A DNA stretch of 64,000 nucleotides from the NCBI GenBank assembly GCA_965530755.1, contig CBESNA010000003.1:62001-126000 (forward strand), in the 5' to 3' direction. A program made the position numbers and the translations under genes. The first letter of the stretch is position 1, and every line of letters starts with the position of its first letter. Positions 26,945 to 36,086 of this stretch are shown in pieces. The stretch comes from SZUA-35 sp965530755. GTDB taxonomy: Bacteria; Actinomycetota; Acidimicrobiia; Acidimicrobiales; SZUA-35. Under the pieces are notes generated by a model, which ran no database searches, had not been told where the DNA came from, and saw nothing but the letters and a program-made list of their open reading frames with translations.

Positions 26945-27520
26945 TCAACGATCGAACGGTGGATCTCCTGGCCGTTCACTCGTGAGACCGTGGCCCGCCA
27001 CCGGTGACCCGCCGGCTCCTGAGAACCCGGATTGGCGCCACGCCTCGAACACGACGACCGCCACCGCGTTGGCCAGGTTCAGGCTTCGATTTCCGTCTCG
27101 CATCGGAATCCGGAGGCGATGGCCAGACGGCATCGAGGCCAGGATCTCCCCACTCAGGCCGTGACGTTCCGGCCCGAACACGACGACGTCATCGGCCAGG
27201 AAGTCAACATCGCTGTACGAGCGCTGAGCGCTCGACGTGAAGCCGAACCACCGACCTGCGAGTTTGCTGCGAACCGAGACGAGATCGGGGTGCACGGTGA
27301 CATCGGCCAGCTCGTGATAGTCGAGGCCGGCCCTGATGAGGTCGGCATCGGCCATACGAAACCCGAGGGGCTCGACGAGGTGGAGCGACGAGCCGGTGTT
27401 GGCGCACAGCCGGATGATGTTTCCCGTGTTCGGGGCGATCTCGGGGGCGACGAGGACGACGTGCACCCATGGAGTCTGCCCGTCTGGGCCCGATCGCCCG
27501 CTTGGTGAGTCGTTCGACAC
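26945..27520 (-). CDS. trmL: tRNA (cytidine/uridine-34-2'-O)-methyltransferase TrmL (SPOUT)
   Basis: This 191-residue SPOUT methyltransferase should methylate the 2'-O of the wobble base in tRNA-Leu. Motifs are PEIAPNTGNIIRLCANTG near residue 26, VVVFGPERHGLS and IPMRDGNRSLNLANAVAVVV, the three conserved SpoU blocks that form the knotted SAM site. Length fits TrmL, which lacks the extra RNA-binding domain of TrmH. GTG 27520 gives an N-terminal extension of about 18 residues; no better start exists before VHVVLVAPEIAP. It is divergent from the DEAD-box helicase gene across 73 bases. Confidence 0.92.
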   Translation of the reverse strand: MSNDSPSGRSGPDGQTPWVHVVLVAPEIAPNTGNIIRLCANTGSSLHLVEPLGFRMADADLIRAGLDYHELADVTVHPDLVSVRSKLAGRWFGFTSSAQRSYSDVDFLADDVVVFGPERHGLSGEILASMPSGHRLRIPMRDGNRSLNLANAVAVVVFEAWRQSGFSGAGGSPVAGHGLTSERPGDPPFDR

Positions 27521-27593
27521 GGGCAGAACGTGCTCGAAGCTCCTTAGGGTGATGACACATCTACGGGCCTCTGCGGCCCCACTGGCGAGAAGA

Positions 27594-29633
27594 ATGCCTA
27601 CCGAACACGAAGCGAACGATCCTTACCAGCCCACGGGCGATCAGACGACCATCGGCAGTCCGATCTTCGCCGATGGCATCCCGTTCGACGATCCGCTCGC
27701 ACCCCCGCCAGAACTCGAGGCCGACCAGCCCGTCCAGACCAACGAACCAGTCGAGGCCGACCAGCCCGTCCAGACCAACGAACCAGTCGAGGCCGACCAG
27801 CCCGTCCAGACCAACGAACCAGTCGAGGCCGACCAGCCCGTCCAGACCAACGAACCAGTCGAGGCCGACCAGCCCGTCCAGACCGACCAGCCCGTCCAGA
27901 CCAACGAACCAGTCGAGGCCGACCAGCCCGTCCAGACCGACGAACCCGAGAATGAGGAGCTCCAACCAAATGAAGAGCTGACCGGATTCGCGGCGCTCGG
28001 ACTTGGCCCCGAATTGCTGGCCACGCTGACCGAGCTCGGGTACGAACAGCCGACGCCGATCCAGGTCGAGACCATTCCCCTGCTCTTGACGGGCATCGAT
28101 CTTCTTGGCCAGGCGGCAACCGGTACCGGGAAGACGGCCGCCTTCGCTCTGCCCATCCTCGAACGCATCGGTTCCGGAGCGAAACCACTCCCCAGAGCTC
28201 TCGTACTCACTCCCACGCGTGAGCTCGCCATTCAGGTCAGCGAAGCAATTCAGCAATACGGGAAGAAGCTCGGCATCGAAGTCGTCGCCGTCTTCGGCGG
28301 TCAGCCGATCCACCGTCAGCTGCGTGCCCTGGACCGTGGTGTCCACGTCGTCGTCGCAACTCCAGGCCGAGCGCTCGACCACATCAAGCGCCGCAGCCTT
28401 CGTCTCGATCGGATCGAGACCGTCGTACTCGACGAAGCAGACGAGATGCTCGACATGGGGTTCAGCGAAGACCTCGAGGCGATCCTCGATGAAACTCCGG
28501 CCGAACGCCAGACCGTCATGTTCTCGGCCACGCTCCCGCCCCGCATCAACGCGATCGCCAAACGACACCAGAACGATCCAGTGAGAATTCGCGTCGGTCG
28601 TGCAGACGCGACACCAGGCAACGCCGATGTGGCTCAGTCGGTCTACATGGTCAGTCGAAAGCACAAGGCGGCTGCGCTCGGCCGCATCCTCGACATGGAG
28701 TCGCCGCAGGCTGCGCTCGTGTTCTGCAAGACCCGCGCCGACGTCGACGATCTCACCGAGGTGATGATGGGGCGCGGCTACCGAGCCGAAGCGCTGCACG
28801 GCGGTATGGATCAACCCCAGCGGGATCGGGTCATGGGGCGACTCCGTGACGGAACCGCCGAACTCCTGATCGCCACCGACGTCGCCGCTCGTGGGCTCGA
28901 CGTCGATCTCTTGACCCACGTCGTCAACTACGACGTGCCGCCGGCACCCGAGTCCTATGTCCACCGCATCGGCCGAGTCGGTCGCGCCGGCCGCGAAGGT
29001 GTTGCCATCACCCTCGTCGAGCAGAAGGAGAAGCGTCTCCTCCGCAACGTCGAACGGCTCACGAAGCAATCGATCGCGGTGCGCAGTCTCCCCACCGTGG
29101 CCGACGTCAAAGCCAGCAAGATCCAACGAACGACCGATCGGGTCGGTGAGGCATCGAGCGATGCCGACCTCGAAACGTATCGTTCAGTGCTCGATCAACT
29201 CGCCGAGACTCACGGCCTCGAAGCCGTCGCCCTCGCCGCCATCAAGTTGCTCCACGAAGTCGAGCATCCGGGTGAGGACACCGAGATTCCCGCAGTCGTC
29301 GACCGATCGTCCGGTGATCGAGGCCGCGGCAACGATCGCTCGAGTCGGGGCAACCGCTCGAACGCTGACCGCCAAGGTGGTGGCGACGCCACCGGCGATA
29401 CACAGTTCGTCTTCATCGGCCTCGGCGGCAAGGCCAAGATCCGACCGGGTGATCTGGTGGGCGCCATCGCCAACAACACGAATCTGAGCGGCAAGCAGAT
29501 CGGTCCGATCCGCATCTCCGATCATCACAGCGTGGTGGGAGTTCCGGCCTCAGCCGTCGACGAGGTCATCAAGACGATGCACGGCATGCACCTCCGAGGC
29601 AAGAAGGCCAAGGCCCGCCGCTACTCGGATTGA
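27594..29633 (+). CDS. DEAD-box RNA helicase with N-terminal repeat tail and DbpA-type RNA-binding domain
   Basis: This 679-residue helicase unwinds structured RNA. Residues 1-130 are an acidic tail built from copies of EADQPVQTNEPV. The helicase core has AQAATGTGKTAAFALP (Walker A), PTRELAIQ, LDEADEMLDMGF (DEAD box), MFSATLPPRI, LIATDVAARGLDVD and YVHRIGRVGRAGREG. An Arg/Gly/Asn/Ser-rich linker (GDRGRGNDRSSRGNRSNADR) joins it to a C-terminal domain (FVFIGLGGKAKIRPGDLVGA to RYSD) of the DbpA RNA-binding type. This layout suits DeaD/CsdA-like helicases of ribosome assembly or cold response. ATG 27594 is used; ATG 27552 would add 14 residues. No strong ribosome site decides between them. Confidence 0.93.
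   Translation: MPTEHEANDPYQPTGDQTTIGSPIFADGIPFDDPLAPPPELEADQPVQTNEPVEADQPVQTNEPVEADQPVQTNEPVEADQPVQTNEPVEADQPVQTDQPVQTNEPVEADQPVQTDEPENEELQPNEELTGFAALGLGPELLATLTELGYEQPTPIQVETIPLLLTGIDLLGQAATGTGKTAAFALPILERIGSGAKPLPRALVLTPTRELAIQVSEAIQQYGKKLGIEVVAVFGGQPIHRQLRALDRGVHVVVATPGRALDHIKRRSLRLDRIETVVLDEADEMLDMGFSEDLEAILDETPAERQTVMFSATLPPRINAIAKRHQNDPVRIRVGRADATPGNADVAQSVYMVSRKHKAAALGRILDMESPQAALVFCKTRADVDDLTEVMMGRGYRAEALHGGMDQPQRDRVMGRLRDGTAELLIATDVAARGLDVDLLTHVVNYDVPPAPESYVHRIGRVGRAGREGVAITLVEQKEKRLLRNVERLTKQSIAVRSLPTVADVKASKIQRTTDRVGEASSDADLETYRSVLDQLAETHGLEAVALAAIKLLHEVEHPGEDTEIPAVVDRSSGDRGRGNDRSSRGNRSNADRQGGGDATGDTQFVFIGLGGKAKIRPGDLVGAIANNTNLSGKQIGPIRISDHHSVVGVPASAVDEVIKTMHGMHLRGKKAKARRYSD
27717..27950 (+). 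repeat. In-frame 36-base tandem repeat in the helicase gene
   Basis: Four identical or nearly identical 36-base units (27717-27860) encode EADQPVQTNEPV. A fifth unit (27861-27914) is expanded by 18 bases (EADQPVQTDQPVQTNEPV). A sixth (27915-27950) ends EADQPVQTDEPE. All changes are multiples of three and keep the frame open. Confidence 0.93.
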
Positions 29634-29641
29634 CATCGCCG

Positions 29642-31696
29642 TCAGCGAAGTCGGCGGAGCGCTCCAAGGACGAACTTCACAGCCACGACGGCGAACACGA
29701 GCAGTAGAGCCAGCAGTGCACCGAGGCCGAACTGACGAGCCACGGAGACTCGCTCTTCCGGCTCTGCGAGTGTCGCCAGCGCAGCTTCGACCGCGTCGAC
29801 GGTCGGAGTCTTGCTGCGAACGACTTCGCCTCCGCCGCGTACGCCGAGCGCATCGCCACCGAAGGCAGACCAACCGCTCCTGGTGGCGTAGTCGACGAAA
29901 CTTCTGCTCAGTTCCTCATGCGGGCTGAAGAGGACGAGCAAGTCACGATCGGCCCACGACCTGCTCGCCGAGAGGAACGCAAGGTCCGCCGGGTTCTCAC
30001 CGGCGACGAAGGCCAACTGTTCGGATCGGACGGTCGTGAGGTCTCGGGCGACTGCATCGGCAACCGGACCTTCGCCGTTGGTCACGATGAGCCCCGGCGC
30101 TGACCCGGACAAGACCTCTTCGATCGACGCACTGTCGGGATGTATCGGGATGGGGCTCGCCCCTTGGAGTACACCGAGCGTGCCCATTGCCAGCTCCAAC
30201 TCGCTGTCCGTGTCCCCGACCGCCACCGAGAACGGTCCGAGGGCGACCTGCGGAAAACGATCCAGGGAGGGTGGCAGGGACTGCCCCGGTTCGGCGTCGA
30301 CCCAGGAGGCGGCGTCAAGCGTCAGCTCGTGATTGGGGAGCTGGTCTCCGCAGTCCAGGGGAAGCTCTGACCTGATGACGACCACGTTGTCCCGACCGAC
30401 CTTCGAGGCATCGATCACGAACTCCAGGTCGAAACGTCCGGAGGGGTCGTAGTCGATCGAGTCCTGAAGATCACCGTTGAACCACAGCGTCACGACGGGA
30501 TCCTGACCCTGAGTGGAAGAAGCGAGCGCCACCCCGCCCAGACGTACCCGAATCTCCTCGACCGGTTCGCCGAACGCCGCCTGCGGCAGCGAAATCGGCA
30601 GTTCGAGCACGCGGCTACCGGTCGCCGACAATCGTCGCACCCCGACATCGCGAAGGGATCGCTGGCCCAAGAGGTCGAGCGATCCCGCGCCGTCCTCGAG
30701 TTCCTCGACGTGGACGGTGTCACGGGTGATGAATGCCAGTTGCGGAGCGCTGACGGCTGCGGCCATCTCCTCGAGCAGACCAGGAGGCCCAGAGATCTCG
30801 AGGTAGGTCCCGTTGATCCCCTGTCGTACCTGCATCAACGCCTCGTCACCCTCTGCCAACACCACCGTGCGGGTGAACGGGTCGTTGCTGACCGGAGGCG
30901 GAAGCGGATTGGCGGCCTCGGCCGGCTGGTGAACGACGTCGAGCGCAGGCATACGCGCGTAGCGGCGGGCCAGCGCCGTCGCCAGCTCCAAGGATGCCGA
31001 CCGGACCGATGGGTCCGCCCCCGGGTCGATCACGACGATGGCCGACTGGAGAACCGGTGGGAAGAAATCAGCGATGTTCTCGGGTCGGGTGTCGATCCGC
31101 TCGAAGAAGAATTCATTGTCGACGAGCCGAAGGGCCGACTGCTCGACGACGCTCGAGGTGCATGTGGCCCCGAACCGCTCCTCGACTGAGATCGCAAGTG
31201 TGGTGTCGGTGGCCACCGGCGTGTCGAGCGTGAAGGTCAGCTCCTCTGTGGAACCACCGGGCACCGTCGCTGAGAACACCGACACACCGTCGATGGCCAT
31301 GTCGAGCTGGATCTCGTGGACCGCACTCGGAACCACGACCGTTGTCTTGAAGGCGGTGAACACCAGTCCGTCTGCGACCGCGATGTCGATCTCGCGTCGA
31401 CCGGCGGGGCGAAGGAGGGTGATCGTGTCGCCGAGACCGAGATCTCCGGAATCGAACGATGCAGAAGGCAGCAGCGGATCAGTGTCGTCCTCGACCTGGT
31501 TCGGAACGAGAGCGTTGTCGACGAACGTGACCAGCCGCCCGTCATCCGACTCTGCCGCAAGACCCCCGTCAGTCGAATCATCGATCTGGAGCGGCACCAA
31601 CGGCGCCGCCAGGCCGATCGCCGGAGGAAGCACCAAGAGACAGCAGATGGCCAACGCAAACACACCCGCGAACCGACGACCTGTCGTGCGAATCAC
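29642..31696 (-). CDS. BcsB-like exported exopolysaccharide synthase subunit
   Basis: This 684-residue protein has a signal peptide (FAGVFALAICCLLVLPP) and a single C-terminal membrane helix (GLGALLALLLVFAVVAVKF). The body has the look of BcsB, the periplasmic subunit of cellulose synthase: jelly-roll-type blocks such as FVIDASKVGRDNVVVIRSEL and alternating flavodoxin-like segments such as QSAIVVIDPGADP and LIVTNGEGPVADAVARDL. GTG 31696 overlaps the stop of the glycosyltransferase gene (GTGA), which fixes the start and couples the two. In BcsAB the membrane helix packs against the synthase and the outer domain guides the polymer; the same role is inferred here. The polymer need not be cellulose. 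Similarity is to the family as remembered, not searched. Confidence 0.78.
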   Translation of the reverse strand: MIRTTGRRFAGVFALAICCLLVLPPAIGLAAPLVPLQIDDSTDGGLAAESDDGRLVTFVDNALVPNQVEDDTDPLLPSASFDSGDLGLGDTITLLRPAGRREIDIAVADGLVFTAFKTTVVVPSAVHEIQLDMAIDGVSVFSATVPGGSTEELTFTLDTPVATDTTLAISVEERFGATCTSSVVEQSALRLVDNEFFFERIDTRPENIADFFPPVLQSAIVVIDPGADPSVRSASLELATALARRYARMPALDVVHQPAEAANPLPPPVSNDPFTRTVVLAEGDEALMQVRQGINGTYLEISGPPGLLEEMAAAVSAPQLAFITRDTVHVEELEDGAGSLDLLGQRSLRDVGVRRLSATGSRVLELPISLPQAAFGEPVEEIRVRLGGVALASSTQGQDPVVTLWFNGDLQDSIDYDPSGRFDLEFVIDASKVGRDNVVVIRSELPLDCGDQLPNHELTLDAASWVDAEPGQSLPPSLDRFPQVALGPFSVAVGDTDSELELAMGTLGVLQGASPIPIHPDSASIEEVLSGSAPGLIVTNGEGPVADAVARDLTTVRSEQLAFVAGENPADLAFLSASRSWADRDLLVLFSPHEELSRSFVDYATRSGWSAFGGDALGVRGGGEVVRSKTPTVDAVEAALATLAEPEERVSVARQFGLGALLALLLVFAVVAVKFVLGALRRLR

Positions 31697-33102
31697 GCCG
31701 ACTCCACCTGTTTGAAGCCGGCTCTGGGCATCTCGCCCCACGCCGTCTCGCCGGGCAGCAAGGAACGAATACGCCACACCAGGGTGAGCTGCCGATAACC
31801 CCAGTTCAGCAGCACGGCGAAAAGGATCAGGCGCCGGACATCACTCGGCCGATGGTAGATCGCGAGACGTTGGACGCCGACGAGGACAGCGAGCATGGTC
31901 AAGGCCATACCGAAGAATTGCGTCGTCAGGAAGATCGCCAACGCCGCCTCGGGATCGACGAACCGGAAGCCAACGAGAATGACGAGCAATACCCATCCGA
32001 TCGCTTCGAGGATCGGACCGATCCATTCGAACACGTAGAGCGAACCCATGCCGACAGTGCCGACGACACCGTATCGGCGACGTCCGATCATGTTTCCGTA
32101 GTCATCCATGATCAGTTTCAAGCCCCGGTGCCAGCGGATCCGCTGCCGTTCCAGGATGGCTTTGTCTGAGGGAAACTCGGTCCAGACGATGGCCTCCGGA
32201 ACCTGCGCGATTCGATACTTGGCGCCGCTCTCGAGCTGGTGCTTCTGAATGCGCATGCACATGTCCATGTCTTCGCCGAGGTGGCCGTGCACGTACCCGC
32301 CAACGCCGAGGATGGCGTCTCTTCGAAACAGCCCGAACCCTCCCGAGATGATCGGCATGGCACCGATGTGCGCCAACCCCGGCCTGGCGACGAGGAATGC
32401 GGTCAGGTACTCGATCAGCTGACAGCCGACCCAGAAGTTACTCCCGACCCGACGATCGACGATCCGTGGGCCATCGATGGTGATGTCATTGGCCGGAAGC
32501 AGGGTCGTTCCCACACCAATGACCTCATCGGGGCTCACGACGACCTCGGCCATGCAGCGAGCGATGACGTCGAGCTCCATGAACTCATCGGCATCCATCA
32601 CCACGACCCAGTCGTAGGTCGCGATGTTCACGCCGACGTTCGAGTTGTCGGCTTTCGCTCCCGAGCCTGCTTTGTCGACGACGACCAGGTTGGGAACCTG
32701 TTGCGATCGGTAGATGGCAAACAGTTCTTTGGTCTCGATCGGGCCACCTGCCGGCTGAGACTCGAACACGTGCATGTCGAAACTCTCGATCAGCACGCCC
32801 ATCGTGTTGTCCTTCGAGCCGTCGTTGACGACGATGATCTCGAGATTCGCGTACTGCTGTTCAAGCGCACTCCGGACCGTGTGGACGATCACCGCTTCCT
32901 CGTTGTACGCAGGCAGGATCAGCGAGACTCCCGGCGCACTAGCGTCGACCTTGATCTTCTGGAGTGCCAGTTGGCGGTTTCCGTGGCGGTGACGATTCAA
33001 CAGTTGGCCGGACAGCGTGGCCCACGTGATCATGGCCAGGTACTGGAGGATGGTGAAGCCGAAGCAGATCCCCATGAACACGACGACGCCTGTGCGGATC
33101 AT
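31693..33102 (-). CDS. Processive family 2 glycosyltransferase (exopolysaccharide synthase)
   Basis: This 469-residue membrane enzyme should polymerise a beta-linked polysaccharide and push it across the membrane. An N-terminal helix (VFMGICFGFTILQYLAMITW) precedes the catalytic domain. That domain has SLILPAYNEEAVIVHTV, VVMDADEFME (DxD), LGEDMDMCMRIQ (the acidic base motif) and ERQRIRWHRGL (QxxRW, acceptor site). Four or so C-terminal helices follow. No PilZ domain is visible, so direct c-di-GMP control as in BcsA is not expected. It resembles PgaC/IcaA-like synthases at this length. ATG 33102 overlaps the stop of the HEAT-repeat gene (ATGA), and the stop overlaps the BcsB-like gene, forming a three-gene operon. 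Confidence 0.88.
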   Translation of the reverse strand: MIRTGVVVFMGICFGFTILQYLAMITWATLSGQLLNRHRHGNRQLALQKIKVDASAPGVSLILPAYNEEAVIVHTVRSALEQQYANLEIIVVNDGSKDNTMGVLIESFDMHVFESQPAGGPIETKELFAIYRSQQVPNLVVVDKAGSGAKADNSNVGVNIATYDWVVVMDADEFMELDVIARCMAEVVVSPDEVIGVGTTLLPANDITIDGPRIVDRRVGSNFWVGCQLIEYLTAFLVARPGLAHIGAMPIISGGFGLFRRDAILGVGGYVHGHLGEDMDMCMRIQKHQLESGAKYRIAQVPEAIVWTEFPSDKAILERQRIRWHRGLKLIMDDYGNMIGRRRYGVVGTVGMGSLYVFEWIGPILEAIGWVLLVILVGFRFVDPEAALAIFLTTQFFGMALTMLAVLVGVQRLAIYHRPSDVRRLILFAVLLNWGYRQLTLVWRIRSLLPGETAWGEMPRAGFKQVESA

Positions 33103-34163
33103 GGCGCTGCGGTTTCGTGTGTCGTCGTCTCATACGGATTCGCCGGCTCACGTCGTGGCAGGCCGGCAGCCGTTTCCTTGCCGTCACGGCCCGCGTTCGA
33201 CCAGAGGACTTCGGAGGCCATCGATGCCGCGTCAGATGACTCACCGCTGGCAGCGGCCCGATGCAGGATGGCCCGGCCGGCGTCGGTCTGAGCCAGCCTG
33301 GAAGCGGCGGCGAACCGCGTCATCCGATCCGGTGCCGTGAGGGCTCCGGCGAGTGCGATCTGAGCACCGGGGTGTTCGATGGTGTTCGCAAGCGCGTTGA
33401 CCGCAGCCAGTCGTCGCTGACTCGAAGGGTCGTCGAGCGCCTCGATCAGCACGCTCAGAGCATCGCTGGCCGAGCCGGCGTCCGGGAGCACACCTCGTGC
33501 CAGCGACTGCTCGGCCAACATCGGAGCGTTTCGCCACTGCGGACGGGCCACGGGCATCCGACTGTCAGGATTGCTGGCCATGGCGCTGGTCGCCCGGCCG
33601 AGCGTGTCGAGCACCCAGCCGCCAGAACGGTTGACGAGACCGACCAACACGCCGATGGCGACCGACGGGTCGAGGGTCACAAGGGCCTCGGCCGCAGCTC
33701 GGACCACTTGCTCGTCCTCGGCGTTGGCCAGGTTCGCGACCTCCCCGAGCAGACTCGTCAACTCGAGGATCTCGACGGTTTCCAGTCCTTCGATGCGATC
33801 CAATGGGTCATCACTGACGAGCTTCGCCCGGGCCCATTCGTCAACTGAACTCCGTCGTACGGCCTCGAACAGCTGCCGGTTCGCGAGTTCGCCGTAGCTA
33901 CGGGCGATGGCCGCCATTGAAAGCACGACGGGCGTCGGGTCCTTCTGCGAACTCATCAGACGGTCGATCAGCTTCGTTGCGTCGGCTCCGCCGTGCCCCT
34001 CGGCAAGCAAAACGCCGAGTTCGTAGGCGTCCTCCCACAGCTGGCCTGCAGTTCGGGCTCGCCGCAACACAGCGTGGCGGGTGAACACAGTCCACACGGC
34101 CGTCAACAGGAACAGCGAGAACGCAGCCCCCGCGAGGAGCCAAGTGAAGTCCAGTGCTCGCAT
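33099..34163 (-). CDS. Membrane-anchored HEAT-repeat protein of exopolysaccharide operon
   Basis: This 354-residue protein begins with one membrane helix (FTWLLAGAAFSLFLLTAVWTV). The rest is alpha-helical and contains HEAT-like repeats, for example EDEQVVRAAAEALVTLDPSV, DPSSQRRLAAVNALANTIEH and TAPDRMTRFAAASRLAQTDA. Such repeats make a curved scaffold for protein contacts, so a structural or regulatory role for the polysaccharide synthase is likely but inferred. ATG 34163 precedes the helix directly; upstream in-frame sequence does not look like protein. It is the first gene of the operon with the GT2 and BcsB-like genes, joined by ATGA overlap. A 117-base gap separates it from polX, on the same strand upstream. 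Confidence 0.68.
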   Translation of the reverse strand: MRALDFTWLLAGAAFSLFLLTAVWTVFTRHAVLRRARTAGQLWEDAYELGVLLAEGHGGADATKLIDRLMSSQKDPTPVVLSMAAIARSYGELANRQLFEAVRRSSVDEWARAKLVSDDPLDRIEGLETVEILELTSLLGEVANLANAEDEQVVRAAAEALVTLDPSVAIGVLVGLVNRSGGWVLDTLGRATSAMASNPDSRMPVARPQWRNAPMLAEQSLARGVLPDAGSASDALSVLIEALDDPSSQRRLAAVNALANTIEHPGAQIALAGALTAPDRMTRFAAASRLAQTDAGRAILHRAAASGESSDAASMASEVLWSNAGRDGKETAAGLPRREPANPYETTTHETAAP

Positions 34164-34280
34164 CGGGTTCCATCGGCAACGGCATCCGCTGCGTGAGCCG
34201 AGAGTGCCTAATGGGCCGGTGGTTCGCCGGATATGGGCCGTTCGGCTCATCAGAACTCGGCTGGCAGACTCCCAGCCGTG

Positions 34281-36053
34281 TCACCGAGCGGAGCGGTGAC
34301 TGCTGACCCAGTCGAGGAAGGGTTCGCGCTCCCAGGAGTTCACCACCGAGTCTCGTGGCGCCCAGCCCCGCTGTGCCGTCAGCACGCCGTACTCCATGCG
34401 CCCGAGTTCGGAGGTGTGGTGACTGTCGGTGTTGATCACGAGCTTCACACCTCTGGCCACCGCCTGGCGCACGACGTCAGACGCGGCGTCGAGCCGTTGC
34501 AGTGCTCCGTTGATCTCGAGCGCGACGTCGTATTCGAACAGGGCCTCGAGCACAGCTGCCACATCGATCTCGATGCCGGGGCGGCGGCCGATGTACCGAC
34601 CGGTGAGGTGGCCGATGGAATCCACGGTCGGGTCAGCGATGGCGGCGATCAGCCGGTCGGTCTGCTGGGCGATCGAGCGGTCGAAGTGCGAGTGCACCGA
34701 TGCCACCGTGTAGTCGAACATCGCCCGGAACTCGTCGGTGTAGTCCAGGCCACCATCGGGTCCGATGTTCAGCTCGCACCCCCAGAGGATCGTCAGATCG
34801 GGATGATCCGCCTGGATGTCACGGATCACCTCGCGATGTTCCAGCATTTCGTCAGCCGACGAACCGTTGATGGTGAGGTCTTCGCCGTGGTCGGTGATGG
34901 CCAGATACTCGTACCCCGCCGAAGCGGCAACGGCCACCATCTCGGCAACGGTCGAACGCCCGTCTCCGGATCGATCAGTGTGATAGTGGAGGTCACCACG
35001 GATGTGTGACCGTTCGATGAGCTCTGGGAACACGGCGTCCGAGTCGTTCGCCGCTGCGTCGATCTCGCCCGTTGCCTCCCGCATGGGCGGCGGGACGAAT
35101 CCCAGTCCCAGCGCCTCGTAGATCTCGGCCTCGGTGGCTTGGGCGACGCAGTGCCCCGCCTTCCCGGTCTCGTCGTCGACCTCGAAGAGTCCATACTCGT
35201 TGAGGGTGAGCCCACGGTCCATCGCCCGCTGGCGGAGCTCGATGTTGTGCGCCTTCGACCCAGTGAAGTAGAGGGTCGCAGCGCCGAATTCCTTGTCAGC
35301 GACGACCCGGACGTCGACTTGCAGCCCGGCGGCGGTGAGGAACGACGTCTTTGTGTCGCCGCTGACGACGATCTCAACCACGTCGACATGGTTGCGCACC
35401 CCCTCCATGACCGTTGACGGGTCATTTGAGGAGACTGTGATGTCGATATCGCCGATTGTTTCGGAGAACCGCCGGAGCGAACCGCAGTACTGCACTCGAT
35501 CGACACCATCGATGGCCTCGAGATCAGCGACGAGACGCTGGGCAAGGGGCAGCGCGTCGGCAATCGGTGTCCTTTGGTCCTTGCCGGTCAGACCCAACCG
35601 CTCGATGGCTTTGGCAATCTTGGCTTCACTCGTCGCTCCGAGGCCGGGCAAGGTTCGCAACTTCTCCTCTGCGATAGCGGTACGCAGGTCCTCGACGTTC
35701 TCCACGCCGAGTTCGGATCGAACCAGCTTGAGGGTCTTGGGTCCGAGACCGGGGATCCGGCTCAGGGCAACGACCTCAGGCGGAAACGCAGCACGGAGAG
35801 TCTCGAGCTTGTCGACGACCCCGGTATCGACGAACTCGCGGATCTTCGTGGCCGTCGACTTGCCCACGCCGTTGACGGCGACCAATTCGCCGGCCGTCAG
35901 ATCAGCGATGGGCCCGACCACGGCTTGAAGGCCCTGCTTCGCCTTCTCGTACGCACGGACCTTGAATGACTGCGGACTTCCCTCCTGCAGTGCCGTCAGG
36001 GTCACCAGCTCGTCGAGCATGGCAAGAATCGAAGCATTGGAGGTGGTCGCCAT
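34281..36053 (-). CDS. polX: DNA polymerase/3'-5' exonuclease PolX (PolX + PHP)
   Basis: This 590-residue repair polymerase has the standard bacterial PolX order. Helix-hairpin-helix segments come first (LTAGELVAVNGVGKSTATKI; ALSRIPGLGPKTLKLVRSEL). The nucleotidyltransferase core has YCGSLRRFSETIGDIDITVS, which supplies two catalytic aspartates, and LQVDVRVV, which supplies the third. The C-terminal PHP domain starts RGDLHYHTDRSGDGRSTVAE and includes YLAITDHGEDL and VINTDSHHTSELGRMEYG, metal-binding motifs of the exonuclease. It would fill short gaps in base-excision repair. ATG 36053 sits right before the first helix (ASILAMLDELVTL). A divergent gene starts 33 bases away. Confidence 0.94.
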   Translation of the reverse strand: MATTSNASILAMLDELVTLTALQEGSPQSFKVRAYEKAKQGLQAVVGPIADLTAGELVAVNGVGKSTATKIREFVDTGVVDKLETLRAAFPPEVVALSRIPGLGPKTLKLVRSELGVENVEDLRTAIAEEKLRTLPGLGATSEAKIAKAIERLGLTGKDQRTPIADALPLAQRLVADLEAIDGVDRVQYCGSLRRFSETIGDIDITVSSNDPSTVMEGVRNHVDVVEIVVSGDTKTSFLTAAGLQVDVRVVADKEFGAATLYFTGSKAHNIELRQRAMDRGLTLNEYGLFEVDDETGKAGHCVAQATEAEIYEALGLGFVPPPMREATGEIDAAANDSDAVFPELIERSHIRGDLHYHTDRSGDGRSTVAEMVAVAASAGYEYLAITDHGEDLTINGSSADEMLEHREVIRDIQADHPDLTILWGCELNIGPDGGLDYTDEFRAMFDYTVASVHSHFDRSIAQQTDRLIAAIADPTVDSIGHLTGRYIGRRPGIEIDVAAVLEALFEYDVALEINGALQRLDAASDVVRQAVARGVKLVINTDSHHTSELGRMEYGVLTAQRGWAPRDSVVNSWEREPFLDWVSSHRSAR

Positions 36054-36086
36054 GTCCCGATCGTAGGCAATGGGTAGTCTGCGGCG

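Noticed and set aside
27717..27950. CRISPR-like array
   Set aside because: Units are contiguous with no spacers and keep a protein reading frame.
27561..29126. Minus-strand frame opposite the DEAD-box helicase, with a DGLVGLDWFVGL-type repeat
   Set aside because: The repeats are only the antisense reading of the helicase minisatellite; no start or family similarity supports it.
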